Shown piece by piece: positions 8,677 through 16,901 of a DNA stretch of 64,000 bases (positions within the stretch are counted from its first letter, which is position 1; every line of letters begins with the position of its first letter). The stretch is from assembly GCA_002381645.1 (NCBI GenBank), contig DFXE01000010.1, positions 286,663 through 350,662 on the forward strand. Direction: 5' to 3'. The DNA is from Bacteroidales bacterium UBA4116. GTDB lineage: Bacteria > Bacteroidota > Bacteroidia > Bacteroidales > Tannerellaceae. A program made the translations under genes and the position numbers. The notes under the pieces were generated by a model, which saw only the letters and a list, made by a program, of their open reading frames with translations, made no database searches and was not told the DNA's origin.

Positions 8677-10404
8677 TCAATTAGGGGAACCGGTAGCTAT
8701 CCTGAACTTTTTTAACGCATTCAACACAAATGTGATATTGTAAAGTTCTTCCGAGTACCAGAGCCGAGAAAAATAAAGTCCAATCGGTTCGGGAGTGTAA
8801 AGTTCCTCTGCTTTAAACTTCCTGTACAGAAAATCAAAAGCGCGCTCCATAGGTTCTTTTTTTATTTCCGGATAGGAAGCTAATGCACTTAATGCGCGGG
8901 CAGTTAATGTTACTTTAGAAGGTATATTTTTTGCGCCTCCCCATCCGCCGTCTGCATTCTGAACGGAGAGTACATATCGTAGTCCCTTTTGTATCATTTC
9001 ATGAGCCAATGGTTCTTCCGCGCCGGAAAGGTATTCTATCGTCATAGCCGTAGCATACAAAGGAGAACGTTCGTCTTTTGCATCCTGATCTCCAAACCAA
9101 AGAGGAGTCCATGATCCGTCGGCAGCCTGTATTTTATTCATCCATCGGAGCATACGCAGCCTGCTAGCCCTGCATTTTTTTTGCAAATCAACAGGTAAAA
9201 CATTCATCCATAGTTGAAAAGCCAGCAATGAATGAGCGGAAATATCCGGACTGCTCCTGTCAAAAGGAAGTTTTCCCCAGCCTTTACAGAAAGTCGGCAT
9301 TCCACCATCTTTATTCTGCAAGTCGAGCAACCATTCGATACCTTTACCAATTTCGCGGGTATAGGTGCCACCTGATAATATGTAAAGCGCAACCAAGGCA
9401 CCGGAAGTATCGTCGGCATCAGGAGCAGCACCGGGGAGGTCATTCCAACCCCAACCTCCTTCTTTTGCGCCGGTAAACGGATGCTTGTGAGTAAATGCGT
9501 TCTTCTTAATTACATCTGCCAGGTCTGTTTTATCTTTAATATCATCACCTAAAGCGCGTACACTAAGAGCCGTTACCCAACTAGCCAGATTCGTATCGAT
9601 AGGCCATGAACCGTCTTCACGAACCGTATCAACCAGAAATCCCACCCCTTTCTGCGTGGCTATATGATCCTTATATCCCGCACCACTCATACACATCGCT
9701 ACAAAAGCAGTTAGCGGAGCCGCTTCGAGGAAACCTCCATTATGGGGTTGAAGCTTCACCAATACCTGTAAAGATTTATTAATAAACGACTCACGCACAG
9801 GCGATAAAATATTCTTTCTCCCTTTTTTATATCTTAGTATTCCTACGGCAATCAATGCTGGGATAGCATAACTCACAACAGGAAGCTGAAAGAAACGAAA
9901 CATTTTTTGAGGTAAAACCGATACCTCGAAGGGTAACTGCGGAATTTCATCCCAACTTGAAATAATTCCCGCAAGCGCGCACATTACGAGGATTGGAGCG
10001 GAGAAGGTAAGATCTTTTCCGTAATAATCCAATACGCCTTTAATAATATGCCGGTCGGTTGAACCGCCGAACTTCCTGGTCAGATATTCTTTTGTTTTTT
10101 GAGTAGGAGCGCCAACTGCCGAAAGAGAAGCATATGAAAGAAGGGTAGCCGTCATATTGGAAGGACTTTCAATGCTATCTCCCCACGATCCGTCTTTGTG
10201 CATGGTAGTATTTAGCCATTCCGTTCCTTTTCGGATATGGGAAGTGTATTTTTCTTTATCCACCATAGAGAGCGCAAATACGGAAACCGAAGTTGATATG
10301 GCGCTTGATGATAATTTTCCTTTCCATATACCTCCGGTCGGTCGCTTTGCTAAAAGCTGCTCGCGCAAAACATTAATCATCTCATTAATTTGTTGCTCTC
10401 TCAT
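8677..10404 (-). CDS. squalene-hopene-cyclase-like class II terpene cyclase
   Basis: A 575-residue protein made of alpha/alpha-barrel repeats of the prenyltransferase/squalene cyclase fold. QW-type motifs recur (HKDGSWGDS, REDGSWPID, QNKDGGMP, QAADGSW, QNADGGWGG). The sequence PDADDTSGA near residue 330 contains DADDT, matching the D-x-D-D-T catalytic acid motif of squalene-hopene cyclases and other class II terpene cyclases. It is shorter than typical hopene cyclases (about 630-720 residues). Family knowledge predicts protonation-driven cyclisation of a polyprene at the membrane. No squalene synthase gene is in view, while a polyprenyl diphosphate synthase is encoded two genes upstream, so a head-to-tail polyprenyl substrate is possible. 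The product is unknown. Confidence 0.7.
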   Translation of the reverse strand: MREQQINEMINVLREQLLAKRPTGGIWKGKLSSSAISTSVSVFALSMVDKEKYTSHIRKGTEWLNTTMHKDGSWGDSIESPSNMTATLLSYASLSAVGAPTQKTKEYLTRKFGGSTDRHIIKGVLDYYGKDLTFSAPILVMCALAGIISSWDEIPQLPFEVSVLPQKMFRFFQLPVVSYAIPALIAVGILRYKKGRKNILSPVRESFINKSLQVLVKLQPHNGGFLEAAPLTAFVAMCMSGAGYKDHIATQKGVGFLVDTVREDGSWPIDTNLASWVTALSVRALGDDIKDKTDLADVIKKNAFTHKHPFTGAKEGGWGWNDLPGAAPDADDTSGALVALYILSGGTYTREIGKGIEWLLDLQNKDGGMPTFCKGWGKLPFDRSSPDISAHSLLAFQLWMNVLPVDLQKKCRASRLRMLRWMNKIQAADGSWTPLWFGDQDAKDERSPLYATAMTIEYLSGAEEPLAHEMIQKGLRYVLSVQNADGGWGGAKNIPSKVTLTARALSALASYPEIKKEPMERAFDFLYRKFKAEELYTPEPIGLYFSRLWYSEELYNITFVLNALKKFRIATGSPN

Positions 10405-10438
10405 TTCATTTTATAATTACAATTCCGTGTTTTGAATT

Positions 10439-11338
10439 TCAGTCTTCACCGATAGCTCCTAAAGCCAAAAGGCCATAGAATGTATATTCAACATCACTTT
10501 TTTCTTCCAATATGGTAGCTGAAAAACCACCAGAATCCAGCCAGTGAGCATCAATAAATTCTTTTGCCGAATATTTAGGTTTTAAGCCGTAACAATTCAA
10601 TATAAATAATGACGTTGAGGTAGATAGAAGATCAGGAACCGGAGACCACTTAGCTGCACTGAATCCGCCCGAAGATTCCTGTAAACTTCGAAGATAGGAA
10701 GCATCCTTATTACTTGTAGTATACCCGTCCAACTGTCCTATAACAGCAAGCGCTGCCACTGTTGCATTTGTGGTGGCTGTTAACCCGTCTGTCACATTCA
10801 TGAACCCTCCGTCCGGCAAATGGTAATGCGTAAGTGATTGCAAAATTTTCTTTTTATTTACAAACTTCGTTCCCCAACTGGTACGCCCGGTGTCCTCCAA
10901 AAGCGATAACCAGATAAATTGTGTATATGGAGATTGAGGATCATTATGAGGAAAACCGTTGAAATCAGTTAGTTTTCGGATATCGGACGAAAAAAAAGAG
11001 TTTAGCAGTAGCCCTATTCTCCCACCTTCAATCAGCCGCTGTATTATACGACAACGCATAAAGGCCGCATAGTGGATTATATCGAGTGAATCCGCTTGTT
11101 GGGCGGAAAGATATAAATCCGTCTTTTTCGCATCAAGCCGTACACCCAATATATAAGATAGCATCCAGCCAAACATAGTATAATAAAGATCCGGTATGCC
11201 GCTTTTATTTACAAACGAATCATCGTCGGCCCTTTGAGAATCCACAAAACCGGCTATCCTTTTTAAGGCATCATTTCCAAGCCGCCCTTTCCCCCTCTGC
11301 AATACATTAAATAATTTTACAGATAATGTCTCTCTCAT
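10439..11338 (-). CDS. prenyltransferase/squalene-cyclase-fold repeat protein
   Basis: A 299-residue protein with repeats of the prenyltransferase beta-subunit/terpene cyclase fold (LPDGGFMNV, ESSGGFSAA, LDSGGFSAT, each followed by helix-rich segments such as TTNATVAALAVIG). I do not find a DxDD motif, so it probably lacks the class II cyclase acid. It lies 34 bases from the cyclase gene and two bases from the polyprenyl synthase gene. It could be a second subunit, a substrate-binding partner of the cyclase, or an enzyme using another mechanism. The fold assignment is fairly secure; the function is not. Confidence 0.65.
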   Translation of the reverse strand: MRETLSVKLFNVLQRGKGRLGNDALKRIAGFVDSQRADDDSFVNKSGIPDLYYTMFGWMLSYILGVRLDAKKTDLYLSAQQADSLDIIHYAAFMRCRIIQRLIEGGRIGLLLNSFFSSDIRKLTDFNGFPHNDPQSPYTQFIWLSLLEDTGRTSWGTKFVNKKKILQSLTHYHLPDGGFMNVTDGLTATTNATVAALAVIGQLDGYTTSNKDASYLRSLQESSGGFSAAKWSPVPDLLSTSTSLFILNCYGLKPKYSAKEFIDAHWLDSGGFSATILEEKSDVEYTFYGLLALGAIGED

Positions 11339-11339
11339 T

Positions 11340-12899
11340 TTATTTCAAAATCCGTTTTGTTACACGAAAAAGTAACCGTTTTAATTCAATATTGCTTATT
11401 TCATGCAACGCCTGCAATGCTTCCTTGTGATACGTTTGAGCCATTTGTTTTACCCTTTCAATAGCTTTTGATAATAGAATTTTATTTTCAGGCAAATTGA
11501 GAAATGTTTTCAGATTCTCACAATGCATAAGCAAATGGATAAAATTCTTATCGGGATTAAGTTCGCAAATGGCTGCCAGAACGGAAGAAGGCCGCAAAGC
11601 AATAACTTCATCCGTATCAAAATCCTCCATATCGTCCTGTAACTGGTAAGCAATCCCCAGTGCCCGTGAATACGTATGAAGGGTAGCATATATATGAGGA
11701 TCATTTCCGGTACAAATTACTCCCATAATAAGAGAAACATCAAAGGCAGGAACAGTCTTGTTGCAAAAAATATCCAGCACAAAATCCATGCTGAGGGCTT
11801 GCGGAGACTTACTCCATTCCAATTCCATTCCCTGACCTTTACAAAGCGAAATATGGGCTTCGGCAGACACTCTCAACAGTTCCATCCTGCCACACTTTGT
11901 GAGTAAACGATAACCTTCACCCAGCAAAATATCACCTACATTTATAGCTATAGGCACTCCATAAGCAGCATTTACTGTTTCTTTACCATAACGTATCGTA
12001 TCATTATCCTGAATATCGTCGTGCACAAGAGAAGCTTTGTGGAAACATTCCACTGCTATTGCGGCCAACTCCACTTCCGGAGGAATATCCCTTTGCCCGC
12101 TTAAAGCCATATAAGTAGACATCAGCAAATAGGGGCGCCAGCGCTTTCCGTCGCCTTCCATCCATGTACGTGCCACTGACGATGTCTGATCACTCGAAGA
12201 TGACAGATGCTTTTCAATATTTTCTTTGTCAAACCATTTTTTAAGAGTTGTTTTCAAATGATCGTAATCCAAAAGGTAAGCTTCTTTATCCGATTGCATA
12301 CTGATCATTTGTTCAACATAGTCATAATCCACAGTCGTATCTTTACATCCTGCTATATTCAACGGAATGGCCAAACCCGGAACTGCATTGTCTATCAATA
12401 AAGGAAAAGCCTTTTCCAGCGAATCAAGGCAACTTACCCCGATCACCGTATCTATCACACGGTTTTCAATCAGCCCGATCACCGAAGTAAATCCTTCGGC
12501 AACAATACTCATCATCCCCAGACTATCCGCTTTATCCTGTAAATCCGGTATAGAACAATGATTACATCTATGGCAAAGTAATCCCAGTTCGTCTATTTCC
12601 GCTTTGCATTTGGTAGAATTACTCAGACATTTGGGAAGAAGTAATATCCTTTTTTCATAAGGAATAGAAGCAACCGTATCCTGCCACACGCAGTTATTTA
12701 CCTCCACCATTAACCAGCCTTTAACAGAAGGATTGAGTGAATATTCCTGAATAAACCTTTCGGAAAGGCCGGAAAGGTCATCCATTGACAAAGGAGGTAC
12801 CAATAGCTGCTCTCTTACGAAAAGCCGAATAATATTGCGCAAATCAACCCGCTCTTTTAAGGAGCCGGGTACGTTATATATTTGTTGTTTACTTTCCAT
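11340..12899 (-). CDS. DUF116 - polyprenyl diphosphate synthase fusion
   Basis: A 519-residue two-domain protein. Residues about 60-205 match the DUF116 pattern, with a cysteine-rich stretch (KCLSNSTKC, then CHRCNHC) likely to bind an Fe-S cluster. Residues about 230-519 form an all-helical polyprenyl synthase with both Asp-rich metal sites: DDIQDND as the first motif and DDMEDFD as the second. Such enzymes condense isopentenyl diphosphate onto allylic diphosphates. Product chain length cannot be read safely from the sequence. A fusion of these two domains is unusual in my experience and suggests a functional link between Fe-S chemistry and prenyl chain supply. It stands between the cyclase pair and the radical SAM gene. 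Confidence 0.8.
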   Translation of the reverse strand: MESKQQIYNVPGSLKERVDLRNIIRLFVREQLLVPPLSMDDLSGLSERFIQEYSLNPSVKGWLMVEVNNCVWQDTVASIPYEKRILLLPKCLSNSTKCKAEIDELGLLCHRCNHCSIPDLQDKADSLGMMSIVAEGFTSVIGLIENRVIDTVIGVSCLDSLEKAFPLLIDNAVPGLAIPLNIAGCKDTTVDYDYVEQMISMQSDKEAYLLDYDHLKTTLKKWFDKENIEKHLSSSSDQTSSVARTWMEGDGKRWRPYLLMSTYMALSGQRDIPPEVELAAIAVECFHKASLVHDDIQDNDTIRYGKETVNAAYGVPIAINVGDILLGEGYRLLTKCGRMELLRVSAEAHISLCKGQGMELEWSKSPQALSMDFVLDIFCNKTVPAFDVSLIMGVICTGNDPHIYATLHTYSRALGIAYQLQDDMEDFDTDEVIALRPSSVLAAICELNPDKNFIHLLMHCENLKTFLNLPENKILLSKAIERVKQMAQTYHKEALQALHEISNIELKRLLFRVTKRILK

Positions 12900-12987
12900 A
12901 TACTTTATTGAAAGGAGTCTGAGAAGTTAAAGAGTCCCAAATATTCTTGACTACTAAGGAGTGAAGCGACTGATAACTCCTGAATAA

Positions 12988-14205
12988 TCACCCATATGCT
13001 CCGAAACCAAAGAAATACTTCTTTTTTACCAGTTTGTAGAATACGTTTTTTTCCGCAATTTCCTGTCCCTGCTGGTTATGTCCTGCAACAGGGGTCATTT
13101 TCCTGTATTCTTCCAGTACACTTGCGCGACTTGTTGTATCGATTGCATCATGTTTTTCAAGGAACTCGACCAACTTTTCAGGATCTTCCAGCAGGATACA
13201 ACCACGCGAACTTTCTGCCGTCATTTTTCTGAAATCAGCAAGAAAGGATGAATGTTCGAATAATTCCGTCAGATTCGATCCATCTTCATTAATGAAATCT
13301 TTTGCCATTTGAATGGGCGGACAAAATTCAAGCGCACCTGAGGGAGATATATGATGACTCATACCTGTAGCTCCGGGGCATAACGCATTGCCTTTATCGT
13401 CCCAATAAGTTTCAATAATAAATAATGGAGCATCCTTACGCTGGTCAACAATAAACTTACGGAACTCCAATACCCGGTCTTTATCTAAAGCATTAGCCAC
13501 ATTGGGATCAGCGCCTACAGGCCTGTAAATATAATACCACAGGTAATGAGCGCCTTCCTTTGCAAGAAGTTCGATATATTTCCTGTTAACCAGTTCATCA
13601 AAATTGCTTTTACATATGCTTGCCGATGCTCCGAAAATCAATTTTGCTTTCCGGCACGCACGCACTCCTGCCAACGACCTTTCAAACACGTCGTTTTTCC
13701 TACGGCGTAAATCACTTTCTTCCTTCAGGCCTTCAATACTGATCAATGGGGTAACATTACCTATTTTTTTTAGGCGCATAGCTATTTCTTCCGTCAATAA
13801 AGTACCGTTTGTGAAAAGTTGGAAATAACACTCGGAATGTTTTTGAAATATATCCAGCAAGCCTTTATACATAAGCGGCTCACCACCGAAAATTCCGAAA
13901 AAATACGATCCTTTCCCTTTGCTGCTTGTGATAATGCCATCTAACTGCTCAACAGATAAAGACCTTCGTCCCCCCTGCGTCACCCAGCAACCCGTACAGG
14001 CCAGATTACAATTCTCGGTGACAGATATCATCACAAAAGCAGGAAAAAACGGCTTACCTTTCGCCTGTCTTTTTTCAAACCGGCTGATGTTACGCATACT
14101 CTTCCACCCGAAATTGTACATAAACTTCCATATCAGGCGGGGTGAGCATTCTATAGGAACACGAAAAGCAGCTTTAGCCGTAGCTGTATATTCCCTTAGT
14201 GTCAT
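12988..14205 (-). CDS. radical SAM protein
   Basis: A 405-residue protein with the radical SAM signature CNLACTGCW (C-x3-C-x2-C) near residue 66 and the SAM-binding GGEP motif (FFGIFGGEPLMYKG) near 105. Additional cysteines occur in the C-terminal half (ALCPGATG, LEFCPP, SRGCIL) and may ligate an auxiliary cluster, though I do not see a full SPASM pattern. The start ATG overlaps the stop of the upstream ferredoxin gene (ATGA), so the pair is translationally coupled, and the ferredoxin may be its electron donor. In hopanoid producers a radical SAM enzyme (HpnH) modifies the cyclised lipid. A similar role here is an inference from context and is not proven by sequence. Confidence 0.75.
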   Translation of the reverse strand: MTLREYTATAKAAFRVPIECSPRLIWKFMYNFGWKSMRNISRFEKRQAKGKPFFPAFVMISVTENCNLACTGCWVTQGGRRSLSVEQLDGIITSSKGKGSYFFGIFGGEPLMYKGLLDIFQKHSECYFQLFTNGTLLTEEIAMRLKKIGNVTPLISIEGLKEESDLRRRKNDVFERSLAGVRACRKAKLIFGASASICKSNFDELVNRKYIELLAKEGAHYLWYYIYRPVGADPNVANALDKDRVLEFRKFIVDQRKDAPLFIIETYWDDKGNALCPGATGMSHHISPSGALEFCPPIQMAKDFINEDGSNLTELFEHSSFLADFRKMTAESSRGCILLEDPEKLVEFLEKHDAIDTTSRASVLEEYRKMTPVAGHNQQGQEIAEKNVFYKLVKKKYFFGFGAYG

Positions 14206-14918
14206 CGATTATCGTTTTTAAGTAAAGATACACTTGCCCGCCGCTGTTGAAGTTTCATCCGCAACTTATCACGGTACATTTTATCCATTTCTTCGGGAGA
14301 ATATTTTTCTTCCTCGTCTATCCCTCCGTTAATAGGTGATTTCTCATATTTAGGAAAAATAATAGCCTTAGCAGGGCACATCCTTGCACAAGCCGGACAG
14401 TTGTTTTTACAATTCTGTGGTTGTGCCACTTTTACCTGCCTATTTTCAACGGCATATACTCCAAATAAACAAAAATCATGACATTTACCACATTCCTTAC
14501 ATCTCGTTTTATCTATTATCGGATACCATGCGTCTGTACCGTTTTCGACAGGAAATGAAGCCATTTTTTTTAAATAAATATCTTTTCCGGGTATATCTTC
14601 AATATTTAGTGGTAGAGTAATGAATTGATCAAGTATTTCCTCTGTAGTTGAATTTCTAATATCTATAATATTATCCGCTTCAAGGCCGCGCCATTGAAAA
14701 TGTGACCGGACGGCGCGTAGATAGCACGCCATGACAATTCCCGAGGCGATCTCCTGCAAATCCGGAGAAACGTTCATTATATTCCGGCACAAATCAGCTA
14801 ATATAGTAACGCTATATCCTTCATTTTTCATGGCAGCGGCTATCTCAGCCACTTTCCTTTTATCCATAAACGACCGTGAAGCACATGCACATATCGTTAT
14901 TTTTTTATTTTGCATCAT
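14202..14918 (-). CDS. 4Fe-4S dicluster ferredoxin-domain protein
   Basis: A 238-residue protein without signal peptide. The N-terminal half starts with a cysteine-containing strand (ITICACASRSFMDKRKV), resembling the start of some heterodisulfide-reductase-associated proteins. The C-terminal half holds two ferredoxin motifs, CKECGKCHDFC and CKNNCPACARMCP. It is the first gene of the twelve-gene cluster and overlaps the radical SAM gene by four bases, so it is a plausible electron donor to that enzyme in the cytoplasm. ATG codons at 14918 and 14915 are both possible starts. A promoter-like pair lies 45-75 bases upstream. Confidence 0.75.
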   Translation of the reverse strand: MMQNKKITICACASRSFMDKRKVAEIAAAMKNEGYSVTILADLCRNIMNVSPDLQEIASGIVMACYLRAVRSHFQWRGLEADNIIDIRNSTTEEILDQFITLPLNIEDIPGKDIYLKKMASFPVENGTDAWYPIIDKTRCKECGKCHDFCLFGVYAVENRQVKVAQPQNCKNNCPACARMCPAKAIIFPKYEKSPINGGIDEEEKYSPEEMDKMYRDKLRMKLQQRRASVSLLKNDNR

Positions 14919-14963
14919 TATTCTATTAGATATGGGTTTGCTAAGAACATAGAATTAGCTATA

Positions 14964-14993
14964 CAAATATGCTTTAATAATTCTTAACAACAA
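14964..14993 (-). promoter_or_regulatory. candidate promoter of the terpenoid/redox cluster
   Basis: Read on the minus strand, TTG (14991-14993) is followed 19 bases later by CATATTTG (14964-14971). This is one base from the Bacteroidota -7 element TAnnTTTG at the expected spacing. Transcription would start near 14957, about 40 bases before the ferredoxin gene. Confidence 0.4.
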
Positions 14994-15170
14994 GGTATTT
15001 ATTCCTTAAAGGGAAAAATTATTGCGTTAAAACGAAAAATTATTTTTCATCAAATTAAAAGTAATTTTTATGATACAACTATATCTCTTGGTATTAATTA
15101 AATCAAACTCTTTCAGAACAGTTGAAATGAAATAAGTGTTTTTATTTCAAATTAACTATCTATTATATGC

Positions 15171-15632
15171 ATGGATTGGCTGATTAGTCTGGGATATATA
15201 GGGCTATTTCTGGGATGCGTAATGGCCGGCAGCGTCATACCTGTCAGTTCCGATATTGTTATGATCGCTGTCTTATTAGCCGGTGCCGATCCGATTATTT
15301 GCATGTTTATTGGTACGGTAGGATATTGGTTAGGAAGTTTAAGCCTTTACGGAATAGGCTGGATGGGTAAATGGGAATGGTTGAAACCTTTCAAAATCAG
15401 TGAAGAAACAATCCGGGAGCAAAAAATAAAATTTGATAAATATGGTATATGGATGGCTTTCTTCCCGTGGTTTCCTATTGCGGGACGACTGGCAAGTATA
15501 ACCATGGGTTTTTATAAAATAAAACCTTTAAGAGTAGCGATCTATATGCTTATCGGTTGTTTTATCCGTTTTCTGATCTGGACTTTACTTTATATGGCAT
15601 TTGCAGAACAGGTAGTTAAATGGTTTGGTTGA
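15171..15632 (+). CDS. YqaA/DedA-like small membrane protein
   Basis: A 153-residue integral membrane protein with four or five hydrophobic segments. It matches the YqaA/SNARE-associated (DedA-like) family in outline: a Gly-rich N-terminal segment (LGYIGLFLGCVMAGS-VIPVSSD), a glycine-containing second segment (GTVGYWLGSL), a charged middle with KFDKYGIW, then FPWFPIAGRLASITMG, which resembles the F-x-x-x-R-x-x-x-x-x-x-x-G motif of DedA proteins. DedA-family members act in lipid and proton homeostasis. It diverges from the terpenoid cluster, with about 250 bases between the two starts. Whether it relates to that cluster is unknown. Confidence 0.65.
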   Translation: MDWLISLGYIGLFLGCVMAGSVIPVSSDIVMIAVLLAGADPIICMFIGTVGYWLGSLSLYGIGWMGKWEWLKPFKISEETIREQKIKFDKYGIWMAFFPWFPIAGRLASITMGFYKIKPLRVAIYMLIGCFIRFLIWTLLYMAFAEQVVKWFG

Positions 15633-15741
15633 TATGGCATTGTGCGAACAACTATCATCCTATTTCTGTTTATTACAAAACGGTATGAAACCAGGTACGT
15701 AATCCTTATACGTATGCAGAGGTTCTCATCATTAATTAATT

Positions 15742-16107
15742 ATGTATCATATGAAAAGTCAGGAATTAGCACAAATACTTATCGACAACGGTTTTCTGGA
15801 AGAATCGATGGATACCGGTTGTAATTACAGCAAAACAGCAGGTCCCATTAAATTGATCTGCTATATTGAACCGGTCATAGACGTCCAGTTTGTATCTATT
15901 TACAGTTGGAAAAACAATGATGTAAAAGGAACGCATAATGTTTCAATGACGGAATTAAATATGGGTAAAGATTCGGTAGTAACTATGTTCAGGAAAACAA
16001 AAAATAATCTCCCACAGTTTATCGGTGAAAAAATTGATACGCATATAGAACTGGAAAAAGCAATCGACGAAATTTTCAGGATACCCGTTAAAAGGGTATC
16101 ATATTAA
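15742..16107 (+). CDS. small conserved-looking hypothetical protein
   Basis: A 121-residue soluble protein that I do not recognise. It has no signal peptide or membrane segment. The sequence is mixed alpha/beta in character (KLICYIEPVIDVQFVSIYSW, then a helical C-terminus ending in EIFRIPVKRVSY). An in-frame ATG three codons in (15751) is an alternative start. Codon use and composition match the neighbours. A hairpin (GATACCC at 16080-16086 with GGGTATC at 16094-16100) covers its last codons and may slow or end transcription. It stands alone between the YqaA-like gene and the sigma factor gene. Confidence 0.5.
   Translation: MYHMKSQELAQILIDNGFLEESMDTGCNYSKTAGPIKLICYIEPVIDVQFVSIYSWKNNDVKGTHNVSMTELNMGKDSVVTMFRKTKNNLPQFIGEKIDTHIELEKAIDEIFRIPVKRVSY
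16080..16100 (+). terminator. weak hairpin at gene end
   Basis: Perfect 7-bp stem GATACCC/GGGTATC with a 7-base loop, overlapping the end of the preceding reading frame. The following bases are AT-rich without a clean T run, so termination is only a possibility. Confidence 0.3.
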
Positions 16108-16216
16108 TATACTTTTAAATATATTCTGAAGGATCATTGCTATTACGGCTGACCTGTTGATGATTTGATGACAATTATAAAAGTGTTGAATTCCAAACAT
16201 ATGTTATCAAATCGTG

Positions 16217-16224
16217 TATATTTG
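16217..16224 (+). promoter_or_regulatory. -7 element for the ECF sigma gene
   Basis: TATATTTG matches the Bacteroidota TAnnTTTG element exactly. It lies inside the longer reading frame and 34 bases before the ATG at 16258. This supports the downstream start for the sigma factor. I do not see a clear TTTG at the -33 position. Confidence 0.4.
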
Positions 16225-16257
16225 TATTTAAATAATCTGAAGCTTGGTCGTAATAGC

Positions 16258-16851
16258 ATGAAAGGGGAAGAACAAAGAATAATCTACTTATTGAAACAAG
16301 GCGACAATATAGCTTATAAATATATTTACGATAATCTATACAGCCTTTTGTGCTCCATCGCTTACGAATATATAAAAGATACTTTTATTGCGATAACCAT
16401 AGTAGATGACCTTATATTTCATATATGGGAAAAAAGAGATTCCATTACAATCACTATCTCTTTGCAGAATTATCTGGTACGGTCTGTTCGCAACAGATGT
16501 ATTAACTACCTGAACCTTGAAAGAGAAAAAAAAGAAGTTTCATTTTCAAACACAAATTTTTTAGATAAAAAAAAGCTTTACGATTCGGAAAATGTAGACT
16601 ATCCTTTAGCCACACTACTGGAAAATGAACTGGAAAATAAAATTTACGAATCCATAGAAAATCTTCCTCAAGACTGTAAGAAAGTTTTTAAGATGAGTAG
16701 ATTCGAAGAAAAATCGTATGATCAGATTGCTAATGAATTATCTCTTTCGGTAAATACGGTTAAATACCATATGAAAAATGCGCTTTCCCGGTTGAGCCGC
16801 GACCTGTCCAAATACCTCCTGATAGTTTTTTACTGGATAATCCATAATTAA
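16258..16851 (+). CDS. ECF RNA polymerase sigma factor (Bacteroidota Sus-type)
   Basis: A 197-residue sigma-70 family protein. Region 2 is at about residues 10-75 (the family-typical YKYIYDNLYSLL, then DDLIFHIWEKR) and region 4 is a helix-turn-helix near the C-terminus (SYDQIANELSLSVNTVKYHM). The start MKGEEQR is chosen because it gives the usual family N-terminus and because a -7 promoter element lies inside the longer frame beginning at 16165. The FecR-type gene follows within about 50 bases and a SusC/SusD pair comes next. In this arrangement the sigma factor normally drives the downstream outer-membrane transport genes when the substrate is sensed. Confidence 0.9.
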   Translation: MKGEEQRIIYLLKQGDNIAYKYIYDNLYSLLCSIAYEYIKDTFIAITIVDDLIFHIWEKRDSITITISLQNYLVRSVRNRCINYLNLEREKKEVSFSNTNFLDKKKLYDSENVDYPLATLLENELENKIYESIENLPQDCKKVFKMSRFEEKSYDQIANELSLSVNTVKYHMKNALSRLSRDLSKYLLIVFYWIIHN

Positions 16852-16901
16852 TCCGCTAAAAGACTACCCTTAACATAATGCAAACTGTCATATATAGAGA
16901 T

